From assembly GCF_016756395.1 (NCBI RefSeq), contig NZ_AP018365.1, positions 6,638,001-6,702,000 on the forward strand: a DNA stretch of 64,000 nucleotides, read 5' to 3'. A program made the translations under genes and the position numbers. Under the pieces are notes generated by a model. It was not told the DNA's origin and did no database searches. It saw only the letters and a program-made list of their open reading frames with translations. Positions 48,011-57,038 of the stretch are shown piece after piece (position 1 is the first letter of the stretch; each line of letters opens with the position of its first letter). Source of the DNA: Streptomyces sp. SN-593 (GTDB taxonomy: Bacteria; Actinomycetota; Actinomycetes; Streptomycetales; Streptomycetaceae).

Positions 48011-49270
48011 GTGGTGACGTCCGGAGGTCTGGTGCTCCCGGGTGGCGGTGAGCAGGGTGACCGGCACGTCGCGGGAGAGGTCCCGGACGACGGTGTCGCC
48101 ACGCTGCCGGGCGTGGTGTCCGTCGCCGCGCCGGTGGAGACCGGCACGGAACTCGACTGGGGCGCCGACGCGTGGGCCGAGGTGCGCACCCGCGCCCGGC
48201 GGGCCGGACGCGCCTACGTCTGGCTGAACCTGGTCGAGCAGCGGCTGCGGGCCGTGGTCAACGCGGTGCTGCGGCCGATCTACGAGCCGGTGCACGGCGA
48301 GGAGTGGGTGGTCGCCGCCGCCGGGCCGGCCGGCCACGAGTGGGTGCAGCGGGCCGTGGCGGTGCGCGAGGTCAGCCGCCGCAAGGGCTTCCTGCTCGAC
48401 CCCGCCGACGACAACGTGCTGAGCTTCCTGACGCTGCCGCAGTTGCGCGAGCTGCTGGTGCAGCACTGGCCGTGCTTCGAGCCGTACCTCGACGACCGCC
48501 GTGAACTCGAACTCGTTCTGGACGAGCTGGAGGTGGCCCGGCACGTCGTCTCCCGCAACCGGGCGCTGTCCCGCACCGTGCTGGACCAGGCCGAGCGGGC
48601 CTGCGCCCGGCTGCTGGAGCTGCTGGGCTCGGGCCCCTCCCACTCGGCCGCGCAGCGGCTGCCCGTGGACGCCGTGGAGGAACTGGTCGCCGACCGGTAC
48701 GCCGACGTGATCGGCGTCCACCCCGACCGGGTGCGGCTGCAACGCCAGTTGCCGGTGGAGGACCTCTTCGCCGGCGCCCGTCGGCTGGACGCCGTCGGCA
48801 TCGGCCTGAACCTGCTGGTGCAGAACTACTCGGGGCGGCGGCTGGTCCGTCTGGCCGAGGAGGGCTGCCGGGTGCGGCTGCTCTTCCTCAACCCCGCCAG
48901 CAGCGCGGTGCGCCGCCGCGAGCGCGAACTCGGCCTGGGGCGCGGCGAGCTGAGCCGGTCGGTGGAGATGAACATCCTGCACATGCGGCGGGTCCGCGCC
49001 CGGGTGCGCGACCAGGGCGCCTTCGAGATCCGGGTGTTCGACGAGACGCCGCGGTTCACCGCGTACCTGGTGGACGGCGACAGCGCGGGCGGCCTCGCGG
49101 TGGTGCAGACCTACCTGCGGCGGGCCCGCGGCATGGAGGTGCCGGTGATGGTGCTGCGCGGCGGCAACCGGCGGGTGGTCGGCGGCGACAAGCCGGCCGA
49201 GGGCGGCCTCTTCGAGGTCTACCGCGAGGAGTTCGAGGGCATCTGGACCGACTCCCGACCGGTCTCCTGA
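48011..49270 (+). CDS. SAV2148-family HEPN-domain protein of unknown function
   Basis: This 419-residue soluble protein is recognised as the actinobacterial SAV2148 family annotated with a HEPN domain. The N-terminal helical part (about 50-240; AYVWLNLVEQRLRAVVNAVL) would be the HEPN region. The C-terminal part (about 255-400; FAGARRLDAVGIGLNLLVQNYSGRRL and RVRLLFLNPASSAVRRRE) resembles a small alpha/beta domain seen next to phospholipase-D-like folds. I do not see a clear R-x(4-6)-H HEPN RNase motif. A GTG at 48011 follows GGGAGG; GTG 48014 is an alternative. It is divergent from glgX. Function is unknown. Confidence 0.75.
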   Translation: MVTSGGLVLPGGGEQGDRHVAGEVPDDGVATLPGVVSVAAPVETGTELDWGADAWAEVRTRARRAGRAYVWLNLVEQRLRAVVNAVLRPIYEPVHGEEWVVAAAGPAGHEWVQRAVAVREVSRRKGFLLDPADDNVLSFLTLPQLRELLVQHWPCFEPYLDDRRELELVLDELEVARHVVSRNRALSRTVLDQAERACARLLELLGSGPSHSAAQRLPVDAVEELVADRYADVIGVHPDRVRLQRQLPVEDLFAGARRLDAVGIGLNLLVQNYSGRRLVRLAEEGCRVRLLFLNPASSAVRRRERELGLGRGELSRSVEMNILHMRRVRARVRDQGAFEIRVFDETPRFTAYLVDGDSAGGLAVVQTYLRRARGMEVPVMVLRGGNRRVVGGDKPAEGGLFEVYREEFEGIWTDSRPVS

Positions 49271-49385
49271 CCCGGGCCCCTACCACGCCCCGGGCGCGCG
49301 AACGGGCCCGCCCGCCGCCGGGAGTGTCAGTGGGTCAGGCCATGATGGCAGGGCACACGGGGGAGAACGGCTGGAAGGACACGCC

Positions 49386-50081
49386 ATGGCATGGCACGAG
49401 GATCTGCTGGTCGGCTTCGACCTGGAGACCACGGGGACCGATCCGCGGCAGGCCCGCATCGTGACCGCGGCGGTCACCGAGGTCAAGGCGGGGGAGCCGG
49501 TGCGGCACCGCGGCTGGCTCGCCGACCCGGGCGTGCCCATCCCGGCGGAGACCACCGCCATACACGGCGTCAGCACCGCGCGGGCCACCGCGGAGGGCCG
49601 GCCCGCCGCGGAGGTCGTCGCCGAGGTGGCGGACGCGCTGCGCGGGTACTGGGCCGCCCGGGTGCCGGTCGTCGTCTACAACGCGCCCTTCGACCTCACC
49701 CTGCTCGACGAGGAGTTGGCGCGGTACGCGCTGCCCCGCCTCACCGCGGGCGACGGCACCGCCGGGCCGGTGATCGACCCGCTCGTCATCGACCGCGCGC
49801 TCGACCGCTACCGGCGCGGCAAACGCACGCTGGAGGCCGCGTGCGGGGTCTACGGCGTGGTGCTCGACGGAGCCCACGAAGCGGGCGCCGACGCCCTCGC
49901 CGCGGTCCGGGTGGCCCGCGCGCTCGCGCTGCGCTTCGCCGAGGCGGGCGAGGCGGACCTGTGGGAGCTCCAGGAGAGGCAGCGGGAGTGGTACGCCGCG
50001 TGGGCGGAGGACTTCCAGGGCTGGCTGCGCCGCAAGGACGCCACCGCCGTGGTGGACCCGCACTGGCCGCTCCGCGGGTAG
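49386..50081 (+). CDS. DnaQ-like DEDDh 3'-5' exonuclease
   Basis: This 231-residue protein has the exonuclease motifs of the DNA polymerase III epsilon family: ExoI LVGFDLETTGTDP (Asp12, Glu14), ExoII VVVYNAPFDLTLL and ExoIII GAHEAGADALAAV (DEDDh histidine). A short extension of about 40 residues ends PHWPLRG. It is usually named DNA polymerase III subunit epsilon in Streptomyces, but no polymerase gene is linked, so proofreading is uncertain; RNA or DNA turnover is possible. The ATG has GGAAGGAC upstream. It stands alone, 115 bp after the HEPN gene. Confidence 0.88.
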   Translation: MAWHEDLLVGFDLETTGTDPRQARIVTAAVTEVKAGEPVRHRGWLADPGVPIPAETTAIHGVSTARATAEGRPAAEVVAEVADALRGYWAARVPVVVYNAPFDLTLLDEELARYALPRLTAGDGTAGPVIDPLVIDRALDRYRRGKRTLEAACGVYGVVLDGAHEAGADALAAVRVARALALRFAEAGEADLWELQERQREWYAAWAEDFQGWLRRKDATAVVDPHWPLRG

Positions 50082-50287
50082 GTCCGGGTGCCTCCGGGGT
50101 CGTCCTGTGGGGGCCGGACCTGACGGCCCGCTGTGGCCGGTCGCGCGGTTTTCGCGCCCCTGGTCATGCTCGGCTTCTTACGCGGAGGAACCCGCGGCTG
50201 CTCAGGGGTGCGGGGAACGGCGCGATCGGCCCGACCGCGGCCGGCGGACCGCGATGTGCGGCAAGGGCATCCCGTGGACGGCCCGGG

Positions 50288-51151
50288 TCAGAAGGAGTAC
50301 CACCGGACTGACGGGTCCTCGGCTCGCAGGGACGCGACCCTGCGGCGGAACTCGGTCCGGGCGGCGGGGCTCGCCGGGGCGTGCTGGGCGACCCAGGCGC
50401 ACCCGGCCGTCTCCCGCGCGCCGCGCAGCGCCTCGTAGCCGTCCCACGTGGTGACGTCCCACCCGTAGGCGGCGGTGAAGGCGTCGTAGTCCGCGGCGGG
50501 CACCCCGTACCGGTCGCGGCTGAGCGCCTGGACCACGAGGTCGTGCTCGCGCAGGTCCGAGGAGAAGGTCTCCAGGTCCACCAGCACCGGCCCGTCCGGC
50601 CCGATGTGCACGTTGCGGGGGAGGGCGTCGCCGTGGATCGGGCCGCGCGGCAGCCTGGGCACGAGGCCGGCCGCGGCCTGCGCGAAACCGTCCCGGCGGC
50701 GGCGCAGGTAGGCCGCGTCGGCGGGGTCCACGAAGTCGCCCGCCGCCCGAAGCCACCGCTCGACCCCGGCCAGCAGATCGCGCGGCGGCAGCCCGAAGTC
50801 CGGTTCGGGCAGGGCGTGCACGAGCCGCAGCAGCGGCGCCACGTCCACCGTCCCGGCCGGCCGCAGGGACTCCGGCAGCCGCTGCCAGTACGTGATCGGG
50901 TGCCCCTCGACCAGGCGCACCTCGGACTCGGCCGAACGCACCGCGGGCACGTCGTGCTTGGCGAGCCAGTCCGCCGTGCGCACCTCGCGCCGGGCCCGGT
51001 CGAGCAGGTCGGCGCCGCGCCCCACCTTGATCACCAACCGCCCGGCGGCGAAGACCGCGTTCTCCCCGAAGGAGAGCAGGTCGGCCTCCCCGTGCCCGGC
51101 GGCGTCCAGCACCGCCCGCGCCCGGTCCTGCGTGAACACCGCGTCCGCCAT
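50288..51151 (-). CDS. Aminoglycoside phosphotransferase-fold protein
   Basis: This 287-residue protein of the APH/choline-kinase superfamily has the Brenner motif IHGDALPRNVHI and the metal-binding LVDLETFSS, with an N-terminal Lys in RLVIKVGRG. The fold is that of small-molecule kinases; the substrate may be an aminoglycoside, a macrolide or a cellular metabolite and is not decided by sequence. I chose the ATG at 51151, with GAGAGG 7 bp upstream, over the ATG 18 codons further out. There is no neighbouring resistance gene. Confidence 0.78.
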   Translation of the reverse strand: MADAVFTQDRARAVLDAAGHGEADLLSFGENAVFAAGRLVIKVGRGADLLDRARREVRTADWLAKHDVPAVRSAESEVRLVEGHPITYWQRLPESLRPAGTVDVAPLLRLVHALPEPDFGLPPRDLLAGVERWLRAAGDFVDPADAAYLRRRRDGFAQAAAGLVPRLPRGPIHGDALPRNVHIGPDGPVLVDLETFSSDLREHDLVVQALSRDRYGVPAADYDAFTAAYGWDVTTWDGYEALRGARETAGCAWVAQHAPASPAARTEFRRRVASLRAEDPSVRWYSF

Positions 51152-51442
51152 GCCCAGCCTCTCGCTCCATCGCCCTGCGGCCCACCCGCGCCCGTCCGCC
51201 CGCATATGCCAGGGGAATCGGCGGGCGGAGGAGCCACGGCAAGTCTCGCACCCGCACCTGGTGAAGTCCCTCCGGGTTCCCGGGAAGTCCGCCGGAACCT
51301 GCCGCGAATACGTACCCGTCGTGCCGATGAGTTACGACCCCGGCACCGGTCGTATCACGTGACGGCCCGTCGGGGTGACCGAAACGGGACAGGAAGACCG
51401 ACCGGAAACCGCGAGGCGGGACACGGGGTGAAGGAGGGGCGC
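51152..51442. other. Intergenic region between the APH-fold gene and the STAS-like gene
   Basis: This is 291 bp with no gene I can support. It contains a perfect palindrome TTCCCGGGAA (51277-51286) flanked by GAAGTCC direct repeats, and a 12-codon frame from 51327 without a ribosome-binding site. Confidence 0.4.
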
Positions 51443-51685
51443 ATGGCGGTGCCCCTGGACGCGGCCGGGCTCGCCGCCGACCGCGGCGGCCTCGCGGCGC
51501 TGGCCCGGGTGGCACTGGCCGCGCGCCGGGCCGGACGACGGGTGCGGCTGTGCGGCGCCTCGCCCGCGCTACGTGGCCTGCTCGAACGCGCCGGGCTCGC
51601 CGGGCAGTTCGAGTGGGAGCCCGAAGAGGGGGAAGAGCCGCTCGGTGTCGAGGAACGCGTGGAGCCCGGTGACCTGCCCGGCTGA
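51443..51685 (+). CDS. Short STAS-like protein overlapping the ECF sigma gene
   Basis: This 80-residue protein looks like the C-terminal half of a STAS/MlaB domain (GGLAALARVALAARRAGRRVRLCGASPALRGLLERAGL), followed by an acidic tail. AAGGAGGG at 51431-51438 gives a strong ribosome-binding site. Its last 117 bp overlap, antiparallel, the 3' end of the sigma factor gene. Relatives in Streptomyces with the same acidic tail (GVEERVEPGDLPG-like) support it being a real gene. No phosphorylatable STAS Ser/Thr is obvious. Confidence 0.6.
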   Translation: MAVPLDAAGLAADRGGLAALARVALAARRAGRRVRLCGASPALRGLLERAGLAGQFEWEPEEGEEPLGVEERVEPGDLPG

Positions 51686-52651
51686 GACGTCGAGCACCTG
51701 CAACGCCCACGCCCGGTGGCCGCGGCCGGACGGGTCCCTGCGGTACTGGCCGAAACCGGGCGCGCCGCTGGCCGCGACCGGCAGCAGCCGCGAGCCCTCG
51801 CAGGCGCGGCCGGGACCGGTCAGCCACGCCCGTATCTGCTCGTGGCCGCGCAGCCACATCGGATACGGCGGCATGGACAAGGTGGCGTCCTCGTGCAGGA
51901 GGCGGGTGAGGGCGTCCAGGTCGTACCGCTCGAAGGCGTCGACATAGCGCTCCAGCAGCAACCGGTGCTCCTCGTCCATGGCGGCGGGGACGCCGCTGGG
52001 GCCGCCGCTGCGGCCCGCGGACGCCTCCGGCCCGTCCCCGTGCCCGGCGCTCACCCCGGAGCCCGCCAGGGTGGCCCTGGCGCGCTGGAGGGCGCTGTTC
52101 ACCGACGCGACGGTCGTGCCGAGGAGTTCGGCGGTCTCGCTCGCCTTCCAGGCGAGCACCTCCCGCAGGATCAGCACGGCGCGCTGCCGGGGCGGCAGGT
52201 GCTGGAGCGCGGCCACGAACGCCAGCCGGATGCTCTCGCGGGAGACCACCACGTCGGCCGGGTCGCCCGACGACGGCAGCGCCCGCACGTCCGGCACCGG
52301 CTCCACCCAGTCCGCCGCCGGGGTGCGGTCGGGCAGCACCGCGTCGGCCCGCGAGGCCGGCGACAGGTCCATCGGGCGGGCCCGCCGCCTGCCGGCCCGC
52401 AGGCTGTCCAGGCAGACGTTCGTCGCGATGCGGTACAGCCACGAGCGCAGGCTCGCCCGCCCCTCGAAGCCGCCTGCTCCCCGCCAGGCACGCACCATGG
52501 TCTCCTGCACCGCGTCCTCGGCCTCGAAGGCGGAGCCGAGCATGCGGTAGCAGTACCCGGTCAGTTCGGCCCGGTGCGCCTCCAGGCGCTCCTCGATCCC
52601 GCCGCCGGTCCCGGCCGGCGCCGAGGCGCTCGCGCTCTGCCCTACGCTCAT
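51569..52651 (-). CDS. ECF sigma factor with C-terminal SnoaL/NTF2-like domain
   Basis: This 360-residue sigma-70 family factor has region 2 with YCYRMLGSAFEAEDAVQETMVRAW, region 4 with LPPRQRAVLILREVLAWKASETAELLGT, then an NTF2-like domain (about 230-355, LLERYVDAFERYDLDALTRLLHEDATL). This architecture (SigG/TIGR02960-like) does not use a classical anti-sigma; the C-terminal domain is thought to control activity. The ATG at 52651 follows TACCGT by 7 nt, so the message may be leaderless. An MMPL exporter ends 79 bp upstream on the same strand and may be co-regulated. Confidence 0.88.
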   Translation of the reverse strand: MSVGQSASASAPAGTGGGIEERLEAHRAELTGYCYRMLGSAFEAEDAVQETMVRAWRGAGGFEGRASLRSWLYRIATNVCLDSLRAGRRRARPMDLSPASRADAVLPDRTPAADWVEPVPDVRALPSSGDPADVVVSRESIRLAFVAALQHLPPRQRAVLILREVLAWKASETAELLGTTVASVNSALQRARATLAGSGVSAGHGDGPEASAGRSGGPSGVPAAMDEEHRLLLERYVDAFERYDLDALTRLLHEDATLSMPPYPMWLRGHEQIRAWLTGPGRACEGSRLLPVAASGAPGFGQYRRDPSGRGHRAWALQVLDVSAGQVTGLHAFLDTERLFPLFGLPLELPGEPGAFEQAT

Positions 52652-52730
52652 GATCCCCACGGTACCCGGGGGCACCGACAGTGCCCCCGAACCAGGGCGG
52701 CGCGGGGGCACGGTCGTCTATCGGTGCAGG

Positions 52731-55001
52731 TCAGACGTGGTCGGGGACCGGGCGCCGGGGCGGGTCGGCGGGGACCGGCGGCAGCGGCGGCGCCGCATCG
52801 CGCTCGGTCATGTCGGGCAGCCGGTGCATCCACCGCGGCAGGTACCAGTTCCGCTCGTCGAGCAGTGTCATGACCGCCGGCAGCAGCACCCCGCGGATGA
52901 CGGTGGCGTCGATCAGCACCGCGAAGGCCAGGCCGACGCCCATCTGCTTCATGCTCTGCATCGACAGCGTCCCGAAGATCGCGAAGACCGCGACCATGAT
53001 GACGGCGGCGCTGGTGACCACGCCCGCGGTGGTGGTGATGCCCTTCTCGATCGCGGCCTTGGTGCTCAGCCCGCGCATCCGCGCCTCACGTATCCGGGAG
53101 ACCACGAACACGTGGTAGTCCATGCTCAGCCCGAAGAGGATCACGAAGAGGAACAGCGGCAGCCAGGCCACGACCGCGCCGCTGTCGTGCGCGCCGACCA
53201 GCGAGGCGCCCACGCCGTGCTGGAAGACCAGGGTCAGCACCCCGTAGGCCGCGCCCACCGACAGCAGGTTCAGCACGATCGAGGTCAGCGCGATGGTCAG
53301 CGACCGGAAGGACAGCAGCATCAGCAGGAAGGCGAAGACGATCACGAACCCGAACACCGGGGGCACGCTGCTGCTGATCTTGTGGGTGAAGTCCATCGAG
53401 GAGGCGGTGTCCCCGGTGATCGGGGCCCGGAGTCCCCCGACCTTCCCGAGCGTGTCGGGCCGGACGTGGTCGCGCAGCAGCCGGACGTCCGCCTCGGCCT
53501 TGCCGCGGTCGCCGCCGCCGGCGAGCGGCACGTCGATCCGCGCGAGGTTCTGCGCGGCGTGCACGGTGACGGTGACCGGGCCGGTGCTGGCCCCCGAACG
53601 GACCGCCTCGGCACGGAAGTCGGCGATGGCCGCGCGGACCTGCGGGGAGTCGATCGCGTCGGCCTTGACCACCACGTGCGCCGGGTCGGGACCGCCGGGG
53701 AAGGCGGCTTCGATGTGCTCGTAGGTCTTGATGACGGGCAGGCCGTCGCCCAGCTCCTGCTGCGTGGACAGGTTGGCGGTGTGCATGGACAGCGCCGGGA
53801 TCGCGAGGGCGACCAGGGCGCCGCCGGCGACCAGGGTCGCGGCCTTGGGGTGGCGCAGCACCGGGCGCAGCACCGTCCGCCAGAACCGGCTGCCGTCGTC
53901 CGCCGTCCGGCCGCCGCCGTGGCCGCGGGACCCGCGGCCGACGAACGGCACCCGGCCCTTCTCCACCCGCTCGCCCAGCATCGACAACAGCGCCGGCAGC
54001 ACCGTCACCGAACCGAACATCGCGATCGCCACCACGATCATCGTGGCCATGCCCATGGCCTTGAAGTCGCCGATGCCGGTGAAGAGCATCCCGGCCATCG
54101 CCACGATCACGGTGAACCCGGAGATCAGGATGGCCCGCCCGGAGGTGGCCGAGGCGATCCGCAGCGCGGTCCCGGCGTCATGGCCCGCGGCCCGCTCCTC
54201 GCGCTCCCGGCGCAGGTAGAACAGGCAGTAGTCGACGCCGACCGCGAGGCCGACCAGCAGCATCACCGAGTTCGCGGTGTCGCTCATCGGGACGGCGTGG
54301 CTGACCAGCGCGACCACGCCGCTCGCGCCGAGGAACGCGGTCAGCGCCAGCGCGACCGGCAGCAGCGCGGCGACCAGGGCGCCGAAGGCGATCAGCAGGA
54401 TGGCCAGCGCGACCGGCACGGCGGAGTACTCGGCGGTCTTGAAGTCGCTGCCGAAGGCGTCGTCGACCGCGTGCTCGCCGCTGGCGTCGCCGAACTCCTC
54501 GATCCGCAGGCCCTGGTGGGCGTGCTGCACCTTGGCGACCGCGTCGAGCACCGGCTGCACGTGGTCGGGCGCGTCGTCGGCCGTCCCGCGCATGTCGAAC
54601 CGGACCAGCGCCGAGCGGTGGTCCTTGGACACGGCCTGGGTGTCGTACGGCGAGGTGATCGCCGTCGCGAGGCCGGTGGAGCGGACCGCGGCGACCACGT
54701 CGGCGACCGCGGCGCGGACCGCCGGGTCGGTGACGCTGCCGTGCGAGGTCTGCACCAGCACCATCTCGGACGCCTTGTCCTGCAACCCGGCGTCGTCGGT
54801 GAGCGTCGCCGCCTGGGCGACCTCGCCCGGCACCGACCGGGCCTCGTCGACGTCGGAGCGGCCCACCGCCTGGCCGATCACCAGGACGGCGATGACGAAG
54901 AGCAGCCAGCCGCCGACCGCCGCCCAGCGGTGCCGGGCACTCCAACCGCCCATCGCCGCCGCGATGCCCGTTCTGCTGCCGTGTGCGCGAGCGCGACTCA
55001 C
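52731..55001 (-). CDS. MMPL-family RND transporter
   Basis: This 756-residue membrane protein has about 12 transmembrane helices in two MMPL repeats. Each repeat has the proton-relay motif: GLAVGVDYCLFYLRRERE in the first and LFGLSMDYHVFVVSRIREAR in the second. Two large extracellular loops follow helices 1 and 7. Family members export lipids or small hydrophobic compounds by proton antiport. I chose the GTG at 55001, with AAGGGGGA 6 bp upstream, over the longer GTG at 55058. There is no TetR gene alongside; the ECF sigma gene follows on the same strand. Confidence 0.9.
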   Translation of the reverse strand: MSRARAHGSRTGIAAAMGGWSARHRWAAVGGWLLFVIAVLVIGQAVGRSDVDEARSVPGEVAQAATLTDDAGLQDKASEMVLVQTSHGSVTDPAVRAAVADVVAAVRSTGLATAITSPYDTQAVSKDHRSALVRFDMRGTADDAPDHVQPVLDAVAKVQHAHQGLRIEEFGDASGEHAVDDAFGSDFKTAEYSAVPVALAILLIAFGALVAALLPVALALTAFLGASGVVALVSHAVPMSDTANSVMLLVGLAVGVDYCLFYLRREREERAAGHDAGTALRIASATSGRAILISGFTVIVAMAGMLFTGIGDFKAMGMATMIVVAIAMFGSVTVLPALLSMLGERVEKGRVPFVGRGSRGHGGGRTADDGSRFWRTVLRPVLRHPKAATLVAGGALVALAIPALSMHTANLSTQQELGDGLPVIKTYEHIEAAFPGGPDPAHVVVKADAIDSPQVRAAIADFRAEAVRSGASTGPVTVTVHAAQNLARIDVPLAGGGDRGKAEADVRLLRDHVRPDTLGKVGGLRAPITGDTASSMDFTHKISSSVPPVFGFVIVFAFLLMLLSFRSLTIALTSIVLNLLSVGAAYGVLTLVFQHGVGASLVGAHDSGAVVAWLPLFLFVILFGLSMDYHVFVVSRIREARMRGLSTKAAIEKGITTTAGVVTSAAVIMVAVFAIFGTLSMQSMKQMGVGLAFAVLIDATVIRGVLLPAVMTLLDERNWYLPRWMHRLPDMTERDAAPPLPPVPADPPRRPVPDHV

Positions 55002-55134
55002 GGTGTCCCCCTTGAAGGATCGTCCTGGGAGGCGGCCTGTGACCTGCCGCTCTGTCACCCACGACGCTATGGGCCCGACCGCCGCCCACCCATCCGGCCA
55101 ACAGGTGACTTGGGGTGAGGAGTTCTCCCTCCCA

Positions 55135-55156
55135 GGGGTGGGGCTGTCCCCACCCC
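55135..55156. terminator. Small GC hairpin between chelatase and MMPL genes
   Basis: GGGGTGGGG (55135-55143) pairs perfectly with CCCCACCCC (55148-55156) around CTGT. It lies in the 286-bp region upstream of the MMPL gene and downstream of the sulfur operon, and could terminate the latter on the minus strand only if read-through were already complete. The assignment is uncertain. Confidence 0.4.
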
Positions 55157-55287
55157 GGTGTGAGGGGCCGGCCCTGACGGCCGCGCCGGCTGCCCCTTAC
55201 ACGCGACCGCCCGCACCGCGTGACCGTCGCAGGTCGGTGCGGGTGCGGGCGGCGTCGGGAAGGGCCTCGCACGGCCCCGGGGCGCGC

Positions 55288-56088
55288 TCAGGCGAGGGCG
55301 AGGCGGGCGGCGGCGGAGCGGGCGGCGGCGGGGCGCCCGGCGGGGGAGCGCAGTGCCTCGTCGTAGCGGCGCAGCAGCAGCTCGGCCACCTCGGGCGCCG
55401 GTCCGAGGACGTCCGCCAGCACGTCCGCGCCCGCCTCCCGCGCGCCCCGGGCGATCCGGTCGGGCAGGAAGCCGGGCGCGAGCACGTACGGCGCCACGGC
55501 GACGGTGCGCGCACCCTCCGCGCGCAGCGCGCGGACCGCGTCCTCGGTGCGCGGCAGCGACGCGGAGGCGAAGGCGGGCCGCACGTCGCACCAGCCGGTG
55601 CGCCGCCACTCCCGCGCGAGAGCGGCGATCACCGCGCGCGCCTCCGGGTCGGAGGAGCCGGCCGACGCCAGCACGACGCCGGTACCGGCCCGGTCGCGCC
55701 GCCGCACCCCGGCCGCCCGCAACCGCCGCTCCAGGGCGGCGACCAGCAGCGGCGAGGGGCCGAGCACACCAGCGGTGCGCAGCCGCAGCCCGGGCAGCCC
55801 CGCGGCCGCATCGGCCAGCACCGCGGGGATGTCGGTCTTGGCGTGGAACGCGCGGGTCAGCAGCAGCGGCAGCGCCACCACCTCGCGCGCCCCGCCGTCC
55901 GCCATCCGCTCCAGGGCGGCCGGCACCGACGGGGCGTCGAAGTCGAGGAACGCGGTCTCCACCCGCAGCCCCGGCCGTCCCGAGGCAGCCCGGGCCGTCA
56001 GCGCCCGTACGGTCGCGGCGTGCCGCGGGTCGCGCGAGCCGTGCGCGATCACCAGCAGCGCGGGCGCTTCCGTACGGGCGGGGCGCAA
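55288..56088 (-). CDS. Sirohydrochlorin chelatase (CbiX/SirB type)
   Basis: This protein of about 266 residues has two CbiX repeats. The first carries the metal/porphyrin histidine in LLVIAHGSRDPRH and the TDIPAVL-type segment; the second reads VVLASAGSSDPEA, where the equivalent histidine is missing. It would insert iron into sirohydrochlorin to form siroheme, the cofactor of the sulfite reductase encoded at 63255. I place the start at TTG 56088, 2 bp after the ssuC stop; no ATG or GTG gives a sensible start, so the start is uncertain. It is the last gene of the sulfur operon. Confidence 0.82.
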   Translation of the reverse strand: MRPARTEAPALLVIAHGSRDPRHAATVRALTARAASGRPGLRVETAFLDFDAPSVPAALERMADGGAREVVALPLLLTRAFHAKTDIPAVLADAAAGLPGLRLRTAGVLGPSPLLVAALERRLRAAGVRRRDRAGTGVVLASAGSSDPEARAVIAALAREWRRTGWCDVRPAFASASLPRTEDAVRALRAEGARTVAVAPYVLAPGFLPDRIARGAREAGADVLADVLGPAPEVAELLLRRYDEALRSPAGRPAAARSAAARLALA

Positions 56089-56090
56089 CG

Positions 56091-57038
56091 CTACCGGACC
56101 CCCGCGGTCAGGCCGCGGCTGCGCAGCACCCACCGCTCCAGCGGGCTGAAGACGATCAGGTCGATCGCGATGCCCACCACGAGGATCAGCAGGATGCCGA
56201 GGAAGACCCCGGCCATGTCGGACGCCTCGCGCATGTTCTCCAGGTAGCGGCCCAGGCCCACCCCCAGGTCCGGCGAGGAGGCGATCAGCTCGGCGGCCAT
56301 CAGCGAGCGCCAGGAGAACGCCCAGCCCTGCTTCAGGCCGGCCACGTAGCCCGGCAGCGACGCGGGCAGCAGGATGAACCAGGCCCCGCGCACCCCGGTC
56401 GCGCCGATGGTGCGGCCGGCCCGCAGGTACAGCGGCGGCACCTGGTCGATGCCGGCCACCAGGCCGTTGGCGATCGACGGGACCGCGCCGAGCAGGATCA
56501 CCGCGTACATCGCCGAGTCGCTCAGCCCCAGCCAGATCACCGCGGCCGGCACCCACGCCACCGACGGCAGCGACTGGAGCCCGGACAGGATCGGCCCGAT
56601 GGCGGCCCGGACGAACGACACCCGCGCGACCAGCAGGCCCAGCGGGGTGCCGATCACCAGCGCGGCCAGGAAGCCGAGCAGGCCGCGCTCGACACTGGTC
56701 CAGATGATCGAGAACAGGTCGCCGGCGTTCCAGCGGTCCACCAGCTCCTGCCACACCGCGTGCGGGCTGGGCAGCTTCGTCGGGTCGGCGACCTTCCCCC
56801 AGGAGCAGAGCTGCCAGACCACCAGCACCAGCACGGCCGCGCTCAGCGGCGGCAGCACCTTCTTCAGCAGCACCTGCCCGATCGGCACCCGGGCGGTGGA
56901 GACGGTCTCCAGCGCGTCCAGGCCCGCCTCCAGGCCGGACAGGTCCCGGGCGCCCGGCTGCCGCGCGGGCGCACCCTGCCCCGCCGGCTCGTCGCCGAGC
57001 GGCGCGGTGTCCTTCGCTCCGGTGTCAGTGCTGGCCAT
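56091..57038 (-). CDS. ssuC: Aliphatic sulfonate ABC transporter permease
   Basis: This 315-residue inner-membrane permease of the SsuC/TauC family has a hydrophilic tail of about 60 residues followed by about six helices. The EAA loop region reads YLRAGRTIGATGVRGAWFILLPASLP. The ATG at 57038 lies within ssuB, whose stop is at 57025, so the genes overlap by 14 bp and are probably coupled. It works with SsuA and SsuB to import sulfonates as a sulfur source. Confidence 0.9.
   Translation of the reverse strand: MASTDTGAKDTAPLGDEPAGQGAPARQPGARDLSGLEAGLDALETVSTARVPIGQVLLKKVLPPLSAAVLVLVVWQLCSWGKVADPTKLPSPHAVWQELVDRWNAGDLFSIIWTSVERGLLGFLAALVIGTPLGLLVARVSFVRAAIGPILSGLQSLPSVAWVPAAVIWLGLSDSAMYAVILLGAVPSIANGLVAGIDQVPPLYLRAGRTIGATGVRGAWFILLPASLPGYVAGLKQGWAFSWRSLMAAELIASSPDLGVGLGRYLENMREASDMAGVFLGILLILVVGIAIDLIVFSPLERWVLRSRGLTAGVR

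Noticed and set aside
50288..51151. Acquired aminoglycoside-resistance gene
   Set aside because: The fold is right, but there is no mobile element, composition matches the neighbours, and chromosomal APH-fold proteins with unknown substrates are common in Streptomyces.
51327..51362. 12-codon plus-strand frame MSYDPGTGRIT upstream of the STAS-like gene
   Set aside because: It has no ribosome-binding site and no adjoining hairpin, unlike the leader ORF at 38960-39010.
48011..55001. Antiphage defence island (HEPN, DnaQ-like exonuclease, kinase-fold protein together)
   Set aside because: The genes are separately transcribed, in different orientations, and have conserved chromosomal homologues; no toxin/antitoxin pair, nucleotide cyclase or mobile signature was seen.
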